DNA of 31,060 bases from an uncultured Verrucomicrobiota bacterium (GCA_938003985.1 CALKWZ010000080.1:1-31060); one strand, 5' to 3'; shown: positions 20,817-28,036, counted from the first letter of the stretch. The notes: generated by a model not told the origin, from the letters alone. Numbers and translations are program-made.

Positions 20817-21830
20817 TCACACCACCCGCACGCCCAGCGGATCGGGGCGCACGGTCATCAGCTCGTAGCCGTACTTCGCGCACAGCTCGGCCGGCGTTTC
20901 TTTCGCCGCCACCAGCACCATGCCGCCGGCCTCCCCCGCCACGGCCCCCGCGCCGCAGATCTTCGCCGCCGCGCCGGCCGCTTCCACTTCGGCCACGAAA
21001 TCCGCCACGCGGCCCGGCACCACGCCGATTTCCGCCAGCAGCCGGTGGTTCTCGCGCAGCGTCTTCTGGAAGGCCTTGAGATCGTCGCGCTCCAGCGCCT
21101 TCTGCATGTGGTTGGCGACGCCTTCGAAGTGGTCCCAGATCGGGTGGTTCGCGCCGATGCGCCGGGCCACCGCGGCCACCGCTTCGCCCGTGGTGCTCGC
21201 CGGCGTGCCCGTGTTCACGATGTACAGCGGCACCCGCGGCAGCGGCAGCTCCTGCGCCGCGCCGTTCTGGAACCGCACGCAGCCGCCGTGCAGCGACACG
21301 TACGTGTCCAGCCCGCTGGCCTTGCCGTGCTGCATGTTTTCCACTTCCAGGCTGTAGCGATCGTACCACTCCGGCCGGAACTCCACCCGGTAGTAGTGCC
21401 CCAGGCCCCGCAGCACGCTCAGGATCGTCGCCGCCGAAGACCCCATCCCGCACCCGATCGGGATGTTCGAATTCAGCCGCACGTTCACTCCGCCGCCCAT
21501 CTTCAGGTGCAGCCCGTCGAGGACCGTCACGAACGCGTACTGGAACAGATCCACCGGCTTGCGCAGCACTTCGCGGATCGGCATGCGCCCCGCCAAAAAT
21601 TCCTCGTAGTTGCGCTCCACGCGCCCGTGGAAATCCCGCAGCGCCCGCAGCGTGAAGGATTCCTTCTGCGCCTGCAGGTTGGGCAGGTCGAACGACACCG
21701 TCTCGTCCGCGCCGTCCATCGTGATCAACGTCTGGGCGTTGCGGTTCACCGCCATCGCGAGCGCCGGCCGGCCGTAGACCACCGCGTGCTCGCCGGTCAG
21801 GATCAATTTGCCTGGAGCGACTGCTTTCAT
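20817..21830 (-). CDS. mvaK1: Mevalonate kinase
   Basis: 337 residues. It phosphorylates mevalonate at O5. Motif 1 is APGKLILTGEHAVVYGRPAL (5-24), motif 2 IPIGCGMGSSAATIL (123-137), the catalytic-Asp segment HGKASGLDTYVSLHGG (Asp175), and motif 3 KICGAGAVAGEAGGM near the end. The start at 21830 removes a 28-residue extension that would be transcribed only from upstream of the promoter. No ribosome-binding site is seen, and the predicted message begins about 5 nt before the ATG. First gene of the three-gene mevalonate operon; no HMG-CoA reductase or isomerase gene lies in the window. Confidence 0.9.
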   Translation of the reverse strand: MKAVAPGKLILTGEHAVVYGRPALAMAVNRNAQTLITMDGADETVSFDLPNLQAQKESFTLRALRDFHGRVERNYEEFLAGRMPIREVLRKPVDLFQYAFVTVLDGLHLKMGGGVNVRLNSNIPIGCGMGSSAATILSVLRGLGHYYRVEFRPEWYDRYSLEVENMQHGKASGLDTYVSLHGGCVRFQNGAAQELPLPRVPLYIVNTGTPASTTGEAVAAVARRIGANHPIWDHFEGVANHMQKALERDDLKAFQKTLRENHRLLAEIGVVPGRVADFVAEVEAAGAAAKICGAGAVAGEAGGMVLVAAKETPAELCAKYGYELMTVRPDPLGVRVV

Positions 21831-21841
21831 TTCAAAAAGAC

Positions 21842-21870
21842 ACGATACCCTCCTTCCGGCCCGTTGTAAA
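21842..21870 (-). promoter_or_regulatory. Promoter of the mevalonate operon
   Basis: On the minus strand TTTACA (21870-21865), 17-bp spacer, TATCGT (21847-21842). The predicted transcription start is near 21835, almost at the ATG 21830. The -35 overlaps the -35 of the divergent dciA-like promoter. Confidence 0.6.
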
Positions 21871-21892
21871 GCGCTCCAGCCTCTGCTAGGAT
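21864..21892 (+). promoter_or_regulatory. Promoter of the dciA-like gene, predicted leaderless
   Basis: TTGTAA (21864-21869), 17-bp spacer, extended -10 TGCTAGGAT with TAGGAT at 21887-21892. The expected start of transcription falls on or next to ATG 21901. The two divergent promoters share a single -35 block. Confidence 0.6.
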
Positions 21893-21900
21893 GCCCCTCG

Positions 21901-22302
21901 ATGAACCGCCGCAAGCCCTACAACCGAGGCCAGTGGGAAGTCGCCCGCGAGCGCTTCCGCGTCGCCGACCTGCAACCGCCGGCCGAGGACGCCGGCGCGC
22001 TGCCGCTCGCCGCGCTCATCCCCGAGGCGCTCAAGGGCATGAAGCTCGCCGCCCATGCCCAGGTCGCGCAGATCGCCGCCGCCTGGCCGGACATCGTCGG
22101 CCCCCAGCTCGCGGGCAACACCCGCCCCGCCCACCTCGAAAACAAGATCCTCCTCGTCTACGTCTCCCACCCCGCCTGGATCATGGAACTCCGCGGCCCC
22201 ATGACCGGCGAAATCCTCCGCCGCCTCCAGGCCAAATTCGGCGCCAGCGACCTCAAAAACCTCCGCTTCGCCGTCGATCCAGAGCCCCCCGCCCGCCGCT
22301 GA
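21901..22302 (+). CDS. DUF721 protein, DciA-like replicative helicase loader candidate
   Basis: 133 residues, basic. The core LAAHAQVAQIAAAWPDIVGPQLAGNTRPAHLENKILL... is the DUF721 pattern (ending in LLVYVSHPAWIMELRGPM and then EILRRLQAKFG with DLKNLRFAVD). DUF721 proteins include DciA, which assists DnaB helicase loading in bacteria that lack DnaC. The N-terminus (MNRRKPYNRGQWEVARERF) is short and basic. The start at 21901 matches the predicted transcription start and there is no ribosome-binding site. Confidence 0.8.
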   Translation: MNRRKPYNRGQWEVARERFRVADLQPPAEDAGALPLAALIPEALKGMKLAAHAQVAQIAAAWPDIVGPQLAGNTRPAHLENKILLVYVSHPAWIMELRGPMTGEILRRLQAKFGASDLKNLRFAVDPEPPARR

Positions 22303-22338
22303 CCATGCCCCCCGGCGCGCCCAGTTGCGGCATGAAAC

Positions 22339-22452
22339 TTTTTACGTACTACGTAAAAATCGCCCAAAGTTTTTACGTTCTACGTAAAACCCGTCCCAAA
22401 GTTTTTACGTTCTACGTAAAAATCCGCGAAAGTTTTTACGTTCTACGTAAAA
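22339..22452. repeat. Four palindromic repeats, consensus TTTTACGTtCTACGTAAAA, period about 31 bp
   Basis: Units begin at 22339, 22370, 22402 and 22433 (spacings 31, 32, 31). The first is a perfect palindrome with 10-bp arms around one base; the other three carry one T/T mismatch in the centre. Ten to twelve variable bases, mostly GC, separate units and usually end in AAAG. Three helical turns between centres would place all sites on one DNA face. They lie between the dciA-like gene and the transporter fusion gene, and could be an operator array or a small dispersed repeat. Confidence 0.8.
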
Positions 22453-22475
22453 TCTCCGCAAAGTTCTTCCATTCC

Positions 22476-25460
22476 ATGGAACACACGTGCCCGCCGTCCG
22501 CAGGACGCGATGGCAGAGGATTTCTTCCGGATTGCGCCGGGCTTTCCCGCGAAAATAACCCGCGGATTTTCCGAAGATGCCGCTTTGCGGACGACCCGAG
22601 CGCGACTCAAGTCGGCGAGCGGTCGGCCGCGGAGCGGCAGAACGGAAAAGATGCGGGTTGGTTTTCGCGCCGGCGAAATCCGGAAGAAATCCTCTTTTTT
22701 CGGCTTTCCGCACTTCTCGCCCTCGCCATCTTCCTCCTCCTCGCCCCCCTGCCCGCCGCCGCGGGCTGGGTCGAGCGGACGCCGTCCAACGTCGTGCTCA
22801 ACCTCACGTTGTTCAACCTGCCCGACCCCTCGCGCACCGACCCCTCCACCCGCGCCGAGCTCGCCGTCCAGCGCGAATTCCTGCGCGTCGCCCCCGATCT
22901 CCTCCGCGCCCGCCAGGCCGCCGCCCCCGGCCGCTACGGCGAGCTCGACCTCGCGCGCCTCGACCTCCGCCTCCACCGCTTTTCCGGCATCCAGGTCGAA
23001 GGCGTCGAGAGCACCCTGCTGGCCATCGCCGGCAACGTCGCCCCCGACGTGCTCTACGTCAATTTCCGCCAGTCGGACACCTACATCCAGCAGGGCTTCC
23101 TCCATCCCATGGATCTCCCCGAGGACGGCTATTTCTCCGCGCTCGCGCCCGAGGAAGTCGCCCGCCGGCTGCATCCCAAGATCGAGCCCGTCGTCCGCCG
23201 CAAGGGCCCCGACGGCGCGACGCACGTCTGGGCGTTGCCCGGCGGACCGCCGCTCGGCCGCGTCGTCCTCTACCGCCGCGACCTCTTCGACGCCGCCGGC
23301 GTCCCGCCGCCCCGCCCCGACTGGACCTGGGCCGATTTCTACGACGCCTGCCGCCAAGTGGCCGATCCCGCGCGCGGCATCTACGGCCTGGGCCTCTCGC
23401 GCGGCAAGGACGAGTCGTTCCTCTGGATGCCGTTTTTGTGGGGCGCCGGCGGCGACGCCCTCGCCTTCGACGAAGCCGAAAACCGCTGGCGCGCCGTGTT
23501 CGATTCCCCGCAAGCCGCCGACGCCCTCGCGTTCTACGTCCGCCTCACCACCGAGCCGTGGACCGACGCCGCCGGCAAGCCGCGCCGCGGCTACGTCGTG
23601 AAGGATACCGCCGAATCCAACCTCAAGTGGCGGCGCGGCCAGCTCGGCATGACGTTCGCCTACATCGACGAAAAGCTCTTCGCGACCCTCAATCCCGACG
23701 TCACCGGCATGGCGCCGCTGCCGATCGGCCCCGCCACGCGCGGCACCGAAATCAACGCGCGCATGATGGGCCTCTTCGCCGGCGTCACCAACCCGCTCGT
23801 GCGCGACGCCGCGTGGGAATATATCCGTTTCCAGAATTCCCCCGAGGCCGACGCCGTCCGCGTGAAGAACCTCGTCGAAGGCGGCCTCGGCCGCTTCCTG
23901 CATCCCGACCGGCTCCGCGCCCACGGCTACGAATCCGTCGCCGCCACGATCCCCGCCGAGTGGCGCGACTGCCTCGCCGTTGCGCTCGCCGACGGCCGCC
24001 CCGAGCCTTACGGCCGCAACGCCAACGTCATCTACGACATCCTCACCGTCCCCATCCGCCGCGCCGAGGAACTCGCCCTTTCCGGCCAGCTCGCCTCCGA
24101 TCCCGACGCGCGCCGCGCGCAACTGCTGGAACTTCTCCGCGACGCCCGCCGCAAAGCCGACGCCGACATGCTTGGCCTAGTCCCGCCGAAGGAACTCCGC
24201 GTCCGCCGCGCCGCCGCCGGCGCCCTGCTGCTGGCGCTCGCCGCGAGCGTCGTCCTCGCCGTCCGCCAGATGGTCCGGATTTTCCTGCCGAACAGAAAGA
24301 GTATTCAGGAGTCAGGAGTCAGGAGTCAGAATGAAATACAGAGAACAAAATCCTCCATTCTGAATCCTGAATTCTGGATTCTGAATACTCTGCGCCGTCG
24401 TTGGGTCATGACGCTGCTCTTGCTGCCCGCCGCCGCCACCATTTTCCTCTGGGGCTACGTGCCCCTCTTCCGCGGCGCGGCGATGGCCTTCTTCGACTAC
24501 CGCATTTTCGGCACCTCGACCTGGGTGTTCCTCGACAACTTCGCCAACCTGCTGTGGGATCCGGACTGGTGGCGCGCGCTGCTGACTTCCGCCCGCTATG
24601 CGTTCCTCGTCATTTCGTTGACCTTCCTCCCGCCCGTGCTGCTGGCCATCCTGCTGCAGGAAGTCCCGCGCGGTAAAATCCTTTTCCGCGTGATTTTCTA
24701 CCTGCCCGCGTCCATCACCGGCCTTGTCGTCATTTTGCTCTGGAAGACGTTCTACGAGCCCTCCGAAGCCGGCCTGATCAACCGCCTCGTGATGGCGGTG
24801 CCGGCGGCGGGCTGGATGCTCCTTTCGCTCGCCGCGCTGCTCCTCGCGCTTCATCTCGCGCGCCGCCTGCTGAACCACAATCTCTGGAAACCCGCGCTGT
24901 TCGTGCTGGCCGCCGGGCTCCTCCTCGCCGCCGCGCCGCTGGGCCCCCTGCGCGAAATCTGGCGCACCGCGCCGCCGACCGCGCTCCTCGCCACGTTGCC
25001 CGAGCCCGTCCGCTGGCTCGACGACTCGAGGACCGCGCTGTTTTCGTGCGTCCTGCCGATGCTCTGGGCCGGCATGGGCCCCGGCTGCCTCATCTACCTC
25101 GCCGCGCTCAAGGGCATCCCCGACGACCTCTACGAAGCGGCCGACATCGACGGAGCCTCCTTCACCGACAAGATCCTGTTCGTGATCGTCCCGACTTTGC
25201 GGCCGCTGCTGATCATCAATTTCGTCGGCGTGTTCATCGCCGCGTGGCAAGCGGAAGCCAACGTGCTGGCCATGACGGCCGGCGGCGCGGGCACGGAAGT
25301 CGCCGGCCTGCACATTTTCTACAAAGCCTTCATCTTCCTGCGCCTGGGTCCCGCCACCGCCGCCGCCTGGGTGCTCGGCTGCCTGCTCGTCGGCTTCACG
25401 CTCTACCAGCTCCGCATCCTCTCCCGCGTCGAATTCCGCGCGAACCGCGAAGACAAGTAG
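22476..25460 (+). CDS. ABC transporter fusion: solute-binding protein joined to MalF-type permease
   Basis: 994 residues if started at ATG 22476, but the start is doubtful. The hydrophobic signal (FFRLSALLALAIFLLLAPLPAAAG, residues 74-97, here split by the limit of quotation) follows a 70-residue segment encoded by the foldback element. From about 105 to 560 there is a family 1 sugar-type binding domain (NVAPDVLYVNFRQSDTYIQQ, WTWADFYDACRQVADP, GRLG-type C-terminal helices). A membrane segment follows near 580, then a linker encoded by an inserted repeat, then a permease of about eight segments with the EAA loop EAADIDGASFTDKILFVIVP (Glu887). No ATPase or second permease gene is adjacent. Substrate, probably a carbohydrate, is unknown. 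Confidence 0.75.
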   Translation: MEHTCPPSAGRDGRGFLPDCAGLSRENNPRIFRRCRFADDPSATQVGERSAAERQNGKDAGWFSRRRNPEEILFFRLSALLALAIFLLLAPLPAAAGWVERTPSNVVLNLTLFNLPDPSRTDPSTRAELAVQREFLRVAPDLLRARQAAAPGRYGELDLARLDLRLHRFSGIQVEGVESTLLAIAGNVAPDVLYVNFRQSDTYIQQGFLHPMDLPEDGYFSALAPEEVARRLHPKIEPVVRRKGPDGATHVWALPGGPPLGRVVLYRRDLFDAAGVPPPRPDWTWADFYDACRQVADPARGIYGLGLSRGKDESFLWMPFLWGAGGDALAFDEAENRWRAVFDSPQAADALAFYVRLTTEPWTDAAGKPRRGYVVKDTAESNLKWRRGQLGMTFAYIDEKLFATLNPDVTGMAPLPIGPATRGTEINARMMGLFAGVTNPLVRDAAWEYIRFQNSPEADAVRVKNLVEGGLGRFLHPDRLRAHGYESVAATIPAEWRDCLAVALADGRPEPYGRNANVIYDILTVPIRRAEELALSGQLASDPDARRAQLLELLRDARRKADADMLGLVPPKELRVRRAAAGALLLALAASVVLAVRQMVRIFLPNRKSIQESGVRSQNEIQRTKSSILNPEFWILNTLRRRWVMTLLLLPAAATIFLWGYVPLFRGAAMAFFDYRIFGTSTWVFLDNFANLLWDPDWWRALLTSARYAFLVISLTFLPPVLLAILLQEVPRGKILFRVIFYLPASITGLVVILLWKTFYEPSEAGLINRLVMAVPAAGWMLLSLAALLLALHLARRLLNHNLWKPALFVLAAGLLLAAAPLGPLREIWRTAPPTALLATLPEPVRWLDDSRTALFSCVLPMLWAGMGPGCLIYLAALKGIPDDLYEAADIDGASFTDKILFVIVPTLRPLLIINFVGVFIAAWQAEANVLAMTAGGAGTEVAGLHIFYKAFIFLRLGPATAAAWVLGCLLVGFTLYQLRILSRVEFRANREDK
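22516..22694. mobile_element. 179-bp foldback (MITE-like) element with 18-bp perfect terminal inverted repeats
   Basis: GAGGATTTCTTCCGGATT at 22516-22533 is exactly repeated in inverse at 22677-22694. The inner sequence also pairs nearly throughout (for example GCGAAAA, ACCCGC, TTTTCCG, TGCCGCT and GCGG blocks recur in inverse order), so the whole element can fold into one long hairpin with its tip near CGACTCAAGTCG at 22603-22614. No transposase is encoded. It abuts the signal peptide of the transporter fusion and remains open in that frame. No obvious target duplication is seen at its ends. Confidence 0.65.
24298..24391. repeat. 94-bp imperfect inverted repeat inserted in frame in the transporter fusion gene
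   Basis: Outer arms AGAGTATTCAG (24298-24308) and CTGAATACTCT (24381-24391) are perfect; the next 25 bp of each side pair imperfectly, and the left arm has three tandem GAGTCAG units. Base composition (AT-rich) differs sharply from the flanks. It is translated as IQESGVRSQNEIQRTKSS... in the linker between the binding and permease domains. It resembles dispersed repeats of the GGAGTCAGGAGTCAG type that I recall from other genomes. Confidence 0.7.
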
Positions 25461-25523
25461 CGGTCCGCGAAGCAACATTCGGCCAGCCCAGATTGTAGCC
25501 ATATCAATAGCCATATATTTATA

Positions 25524-25551
25524 TTGCACTTCGACTCCGACGTGCTAGATT
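25524..25551 (+). promoter_or_regulatory. Promoter of brnTA, predicted leaderless
   Basis: TTGCAC (25524-25529), 16-bp spacer, extended -10 TGCTAGATT with TAGATT at 25546-25551. ATG 25558 begins 6 nt after the -10, so the message should start at or beside the codon. An AT-rich stretch with repeated CCATAT lies just upstream (25499-25524) and may bind the antitoxin. Confidence 0.55.
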
Positions 25552-25557
25552 CAGGAC

Positions 25558-25848
25558 ATGGACAAGACGCGGTTCGAGTGGGACGACGCCAAGGATCGCC
25601 TGAACCAGCGCAAGCACGGCGTACCCTTCGCGCTGGCCCAGTACGCCTTCGCCGACGCCCGCCGCGTCGTCTTGGAGGACGAAGACCACAGCGCGAACGA
25701 ACGGCGATTCTATTGTCTGGGGAGAGTGGGCGACGGCATTCTGACCGTACGCTTCACCTATCGCGACAACGTGATCCGCATCTTTGGCGCCGGATACTGG
25801 CGGAAAGGCAAGACCATCTATGAAAAGCAAAATCAAATACACGAATGA
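25558..25848 (+). CDS. brnT: BrnT-family toxin (type II toxin-antitoxin, RNase fold)
   Basis: 96 residues. The family signature FEWDDAKDRLNQRKHGVPF is at residues 6-24, followed by EDEDHSANERRFYCLGRVGDG, TVRFTYRDNVIRIFGAGYWRKG. BrnT is an RNA-cleaving toxin related to RelE-type enzymes and is neutralised by BrnA. The toxin gene comes first and overlaps the antitoxin gene by 29 nt, the usual BrnTA order. The start codon has no ribosome-binding site and coincides with the predicted transcription start. Confidence 0.9.
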   Translation: MDKTRFEWDDAKDRLNQRKHGVPFALAQYAFADARRVVLEDEDHSANERRFYCLGRVGDGILTVRFTYRDNVIRIFGAGYWRKGKTIYEKQNQIHE

Positions 25849-26053
25849 GCCGCTGGGCAACGTCCGGGTAGTGAAGGATTTCCTGCCCTCGCCCGAGCAA
25901 CTCGCTTTCCGGGAAGAGAAGGTCAAGGTGACCATCTCGCTGAGCCGCGCCAGCCTCGATTTCTTCAAGGCCCAGGCGGACAAGCACCAGACGGCCTACC
26001 AAAAGATGATCCGCAATCTCCTGGACGCCTATGCGCTCCAGCACGCGCGCTGA
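25820..26053 (+). CDS. brnA: BrnA-like ribbon-helix-helix antitoxin
   Basis: 77 residues starting MKSKIKYTNEPLGNVRVV. The C-terminal half is a CopG/BrnA ribbon-helix-helix: KVTISLSRASLDFFKAQADK followed by HQTAYQKMIRNLLDAYALQ. It binds BrnT and represses the operon by binding the promoter. The internal ATG 25820 is chosen over an upstream in-frame ATG at 25784 because it matches the family start. A perfect terminator follows 21 nt after the stop. Confidence 0.88.
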   Translation: MKSKIKYTNEPLGNVRVVKDFLPSPEQLAFREEKVKVTISLSRASLDFFKAQADKHQTAYQKMIRNLLDAYALQHAR

Positions 26054-26074
26054 TTGCCCCGCCACCGCCGGGCG

Positions 26075-26100
26075 AAACCGGCTCCGATCGGAGCCGGTTT
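26075..26100. terminator. Bidirectional terminator between brnA and rsgA
   Basis: A 26-bp perfect palindrome (arms AAACCGGCTCCGA / TCGGAGCCGGTTT) lies between the convergent genes brnA (stop 26053) and rsgA (stop 26117). The T-rich side follows on the plus strand (TTTCCTTG); on the minus strand the stem itself ends in TTT. Confidence 0.7.
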
Positions 26101-26116
26101 CCTTGTCGTCGTCCGC

Positions 26117-27196
26117 TCATTTTTCCCGGTGCCGGTACATGTCCTTCTGCCACTGGGCGATTTGCTTCCAGCGCGCTTTTTCCGCCAGTTGCGCGCCCAG
26201 ATCGCGCTTTTGTTCCTGGTAGGCCTGTTCGCGCCTGAGCCGCAGATAGTGCTCGAAACGCCGCGCGTCCAGGCTGCCGTCGCCGAGCGCCTGTTGCACC
26301 GCGCAGCCGGGCTCGCCTTCGTGCCGGCAGTCGCGGAACCGGCACCGCGCGGCCAGTTCGGCCACTTCCGGAAACACGGAATCGAGATCGCCGGCCGCGT
26401 CCCACGGCTGGAATTCCCGCAGGCCCGCCGTATCGATCAGGAGTCCGCCGTCCGGCAACCGGAACAGCTCGCGCCGCGTCGTGGTGTGGCGCCCGCGCGC
26501 ATCTTCTTCGCGCACCGGGCCCGTTTCCTGCCGCGCTTCGCCCAGCAGCGCGTTGACCAATGCGGATTTGCCGACGCCCGACGGCCCCAGCAATACGCCC
26601 GTCCGGCCCTCGGCCAGCCACGGCCGCAACTCCTCCACGCCCCAGCCTTCGATCGCGCTGACCGCGATCACCGCCACGTCCGGCGCCGCGGCCTGCGCCT
26701 CGCGCACCCGGCCGCCGATATCGTCGCAGAGGTCAGCCTTGTTCAGCACCGCGACCGCCTCGGCCCCGCCGGCGCGCACCAGCGCCAACGCGCGCTCCAG
26801 CCGGGCCAGGCTGAAGCCGCGCCCCGCGTCGAGCGCGCCGACCAGGAACGCGACGTCGACGTTCGCCGCCAGCACCTGCGCGCGCGTCGCGCGCCCGGCG
26901 TCCTGCCGCGCCAGGCACGTGCGCCGCGGCAAAACCGCTGCGATGCCCGCGCGATCGCAGCTCGGCCGCGGATCCACCGCCGCCCAGTCGCCGACGGCCG
27001 GCATCTCCGCTTCGCCGCTTTCCAGCGCCAGCCGGAACCGACCGGTCGCCTCCGCCGAGCGCGCGCCCGCTTCCGTCTGGAGTTCCCAAGCGCCGCGGTC
27101 TTGCCGCACCACGCGCGCCGGCTGCAATCCTTCCGCCGCGTGCGGCGCGAACGCCGCCGCCCAATCGTCGTCCCAGCCCCAGTCGCGCAGGTTCAT
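26117..27196 (-). CDS. rsgA: Ribosome small subunit-dependent GTPase RsgA
   Basis: 359 residues. RsgA helps mature the 30S subunit. It is a circularly permuted GTPase: the N-terminal OB fold is followed by G4 (LNKADLC, 151-157), G1 (GPSGVGKSALVNALLG, 204-219) and G3 (DTAGLREF, 255-262). The zinc knuckle CRFRDCRHEGEPGC supplies Cys285, Cys290, His292 and Cys298. The C-terminal tail is helical and basic. The start at 27196 overlaps the stop of the RNHCP gene by 4 nt. Upstream extensions of this frame lie within that gene and are rejected. Confidence 0.95.
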   Translation of the reverse strand: MNLRDWGWDDDWAAAFAPHAAEGLQPARVVRQDRGAWELQTEAGARSAEATGRFRLALESGEAEMPAVGDWAAVDPRPSCDRAGIAAVLPRRTCLARQDAGRATRAQVLAANVDVAFLVGALDAGRGFSLARLERALALVRAGGAEAVAVLNKADLCDDIGGRVREAQAAAPDVAVIAVSAIEGWGVEELRPWLAEGRTGVLLGPSGVGKSALVNALLGEARQETGPVREEDARGRHTTTRRELFRLPDGGLLIDTAGLREFQPWDAAGDLDSVFPEVAELAARCRFRDCRHEGEPGCAVQQALGDGSLDARRFEHYLRLRREQAYQEQKRDLGAQLAEKARWKQIAQWQKDMYRHREK

Positions 27197-27585
27197 GGCC
27201 GTTCCTCCTCGCCCACGGGCGCGCACCCCAGCCGCTCCAAGGGGAACGGCGGCCGCGCCAGCGGCCGCAGCGCCATGGATACCAGTAGCACCTCGTTGTC
27301 GTCGCCCGCGATGCGGTTCGGACGGATCAGGCCGCACCGCTGGCAACGATGCAGGATGGTCCACTCGCCGTCGGGCCGGATGCCGATCGCGATCGGCTCC
27401 ATCGGCCCGCGGCAAGCCGACCGGCGGTCACCCGTCGCTAAATCGACGTGCAGGCTCCACAGGCAATGTGGACAGTGGTTTCGATGGACCGTCCCCGGCG
27501 CGGTGCCGGGAATGGCGCGGTCGCAATGGGTACACAGGAAAGCCGTGCCGGGCAAGCCGGCGGTCGGCGGAAAATCTCTCGTCAT
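27193..27585 (-). CDS. RNHCP-domain zinc-ribbon protein
   Basis: 130 residues. Three CxxC pairs are visible: CTHC (18-21), CPHC (38-41) within the signature HRNHCPHC that gives the RNHCP domain its name, and CQRC (81-84). A rubredoxin or zinc-ribbon fold is expected, function unknown. Start MTRDFPPTAG at 27585 is chosen; the frame stays open to 27744, but that part is Arg/Phe-rich low-complexity sequence. The 4-nt overlap with rsgA suggests a role in ribosome assembly or translation. That is inference from context. Confidence 0.82.
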   Translation of the reverse strand: MTRDFPPTAGLPGTAFLCTHCDRAIPGTAPGTVHRNHCPHCLWSLHVDLATGDRRSACRGPMEPIAIGIRPDGEWTILHRCQRCGLIRPNRIAGDDNEVLLVSMALRPLARPPFPLERLGCAPVGEEERP

Positions 27586-28036
27586 GGGAATCCAGCTCCA
27601 AACAAACAGGTTCAAACGGAAAAACGGCGCACCGGGCCGGATCCCGGGAACGGGATCGGCCGCGCCTGCAAACCTCGGGCCGGACTGTCGGAACCGGAAA
27701 CGGAAACGACTAGCGGGCCGGGGCGCAGGGGCGCGTTTGCGCATTCAGATTGGAGCGGATCGCACGCATCTTTTTTTCCCTGTCATCACTGACGATGGCC
27801 GAAAAGTACTCCGTCCCCCGTTTTCCGTCAATCCCGACGCGATTCGTGATCATAATCGTAATCCTAATCTTAATCGCAATCCCGCCCTCTTTCCCGCATT
27901 GCTTCAGGAAATGGGCGATCATGCTGAAGAGCAAGATTACGAGTAGGATTACGATTATGATGGCCATTGGCATTCCACCGTTGTTGAACGATAGTTCAGT
28001 ATTGCAATCCGGCGGCCGCCGGCGCATGCTGGCCCC
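27586..28036. other. 451-bp intergenic region between divergent genes, with repeats
   Basis: Apart from a CCGGGCCGGATCCCGGGAACGG-like GC-rich hairpin region near 27631-27655 (shown here by position) and the inverted repeat at 27849-27961, it contains the dyad TGAAC-GATA-GTTCA at 27985-27998, which could be an operator for the helicase gene. A plus-strand frame at 27750-28118 and a minus-strand frame over the same part have low-complexity Ile/Ile-Thr translations produced by the repeat, so I do not call genes there. Confidence 0.5.
27849..27961. repeat. 113-bp inverted repeat with 27-bp arms of the AATCGTAATC type
   Basis: The left arm (27849-27875) begins ATCATAATCGTAATCCTA and the right arm (27935-27961) is its reverse complement except for 2 mismatches. 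The arms are AT-rich and built of AATCxT hexamers, unlike the GC-rich surroundings. It looks like a REP- or MITE-type dispersed element without a coding gene. Confidence 0.65.

Noticed and set aside
22339..22452. CRISPR array
   Set aside because: Repeats are palindromic and only 10-12 bp separate them, with no cas genes nearby; spacers of 25-45 bp would be expected.
21891..22475. N-terminal extension of the transporter fusion back to 21891
   Set aside because: It would read dciA in another frame and then the palindromic repeats; base and amino-acid composition are not those of a protein.
22510..23601. Plus-strand gene beginning ATGGCAGAGGAT inside the foldback element
   Set aside because: Its product is Ser/Pro-rich low-complexity sequence from the shifted frame of the transporter gene.
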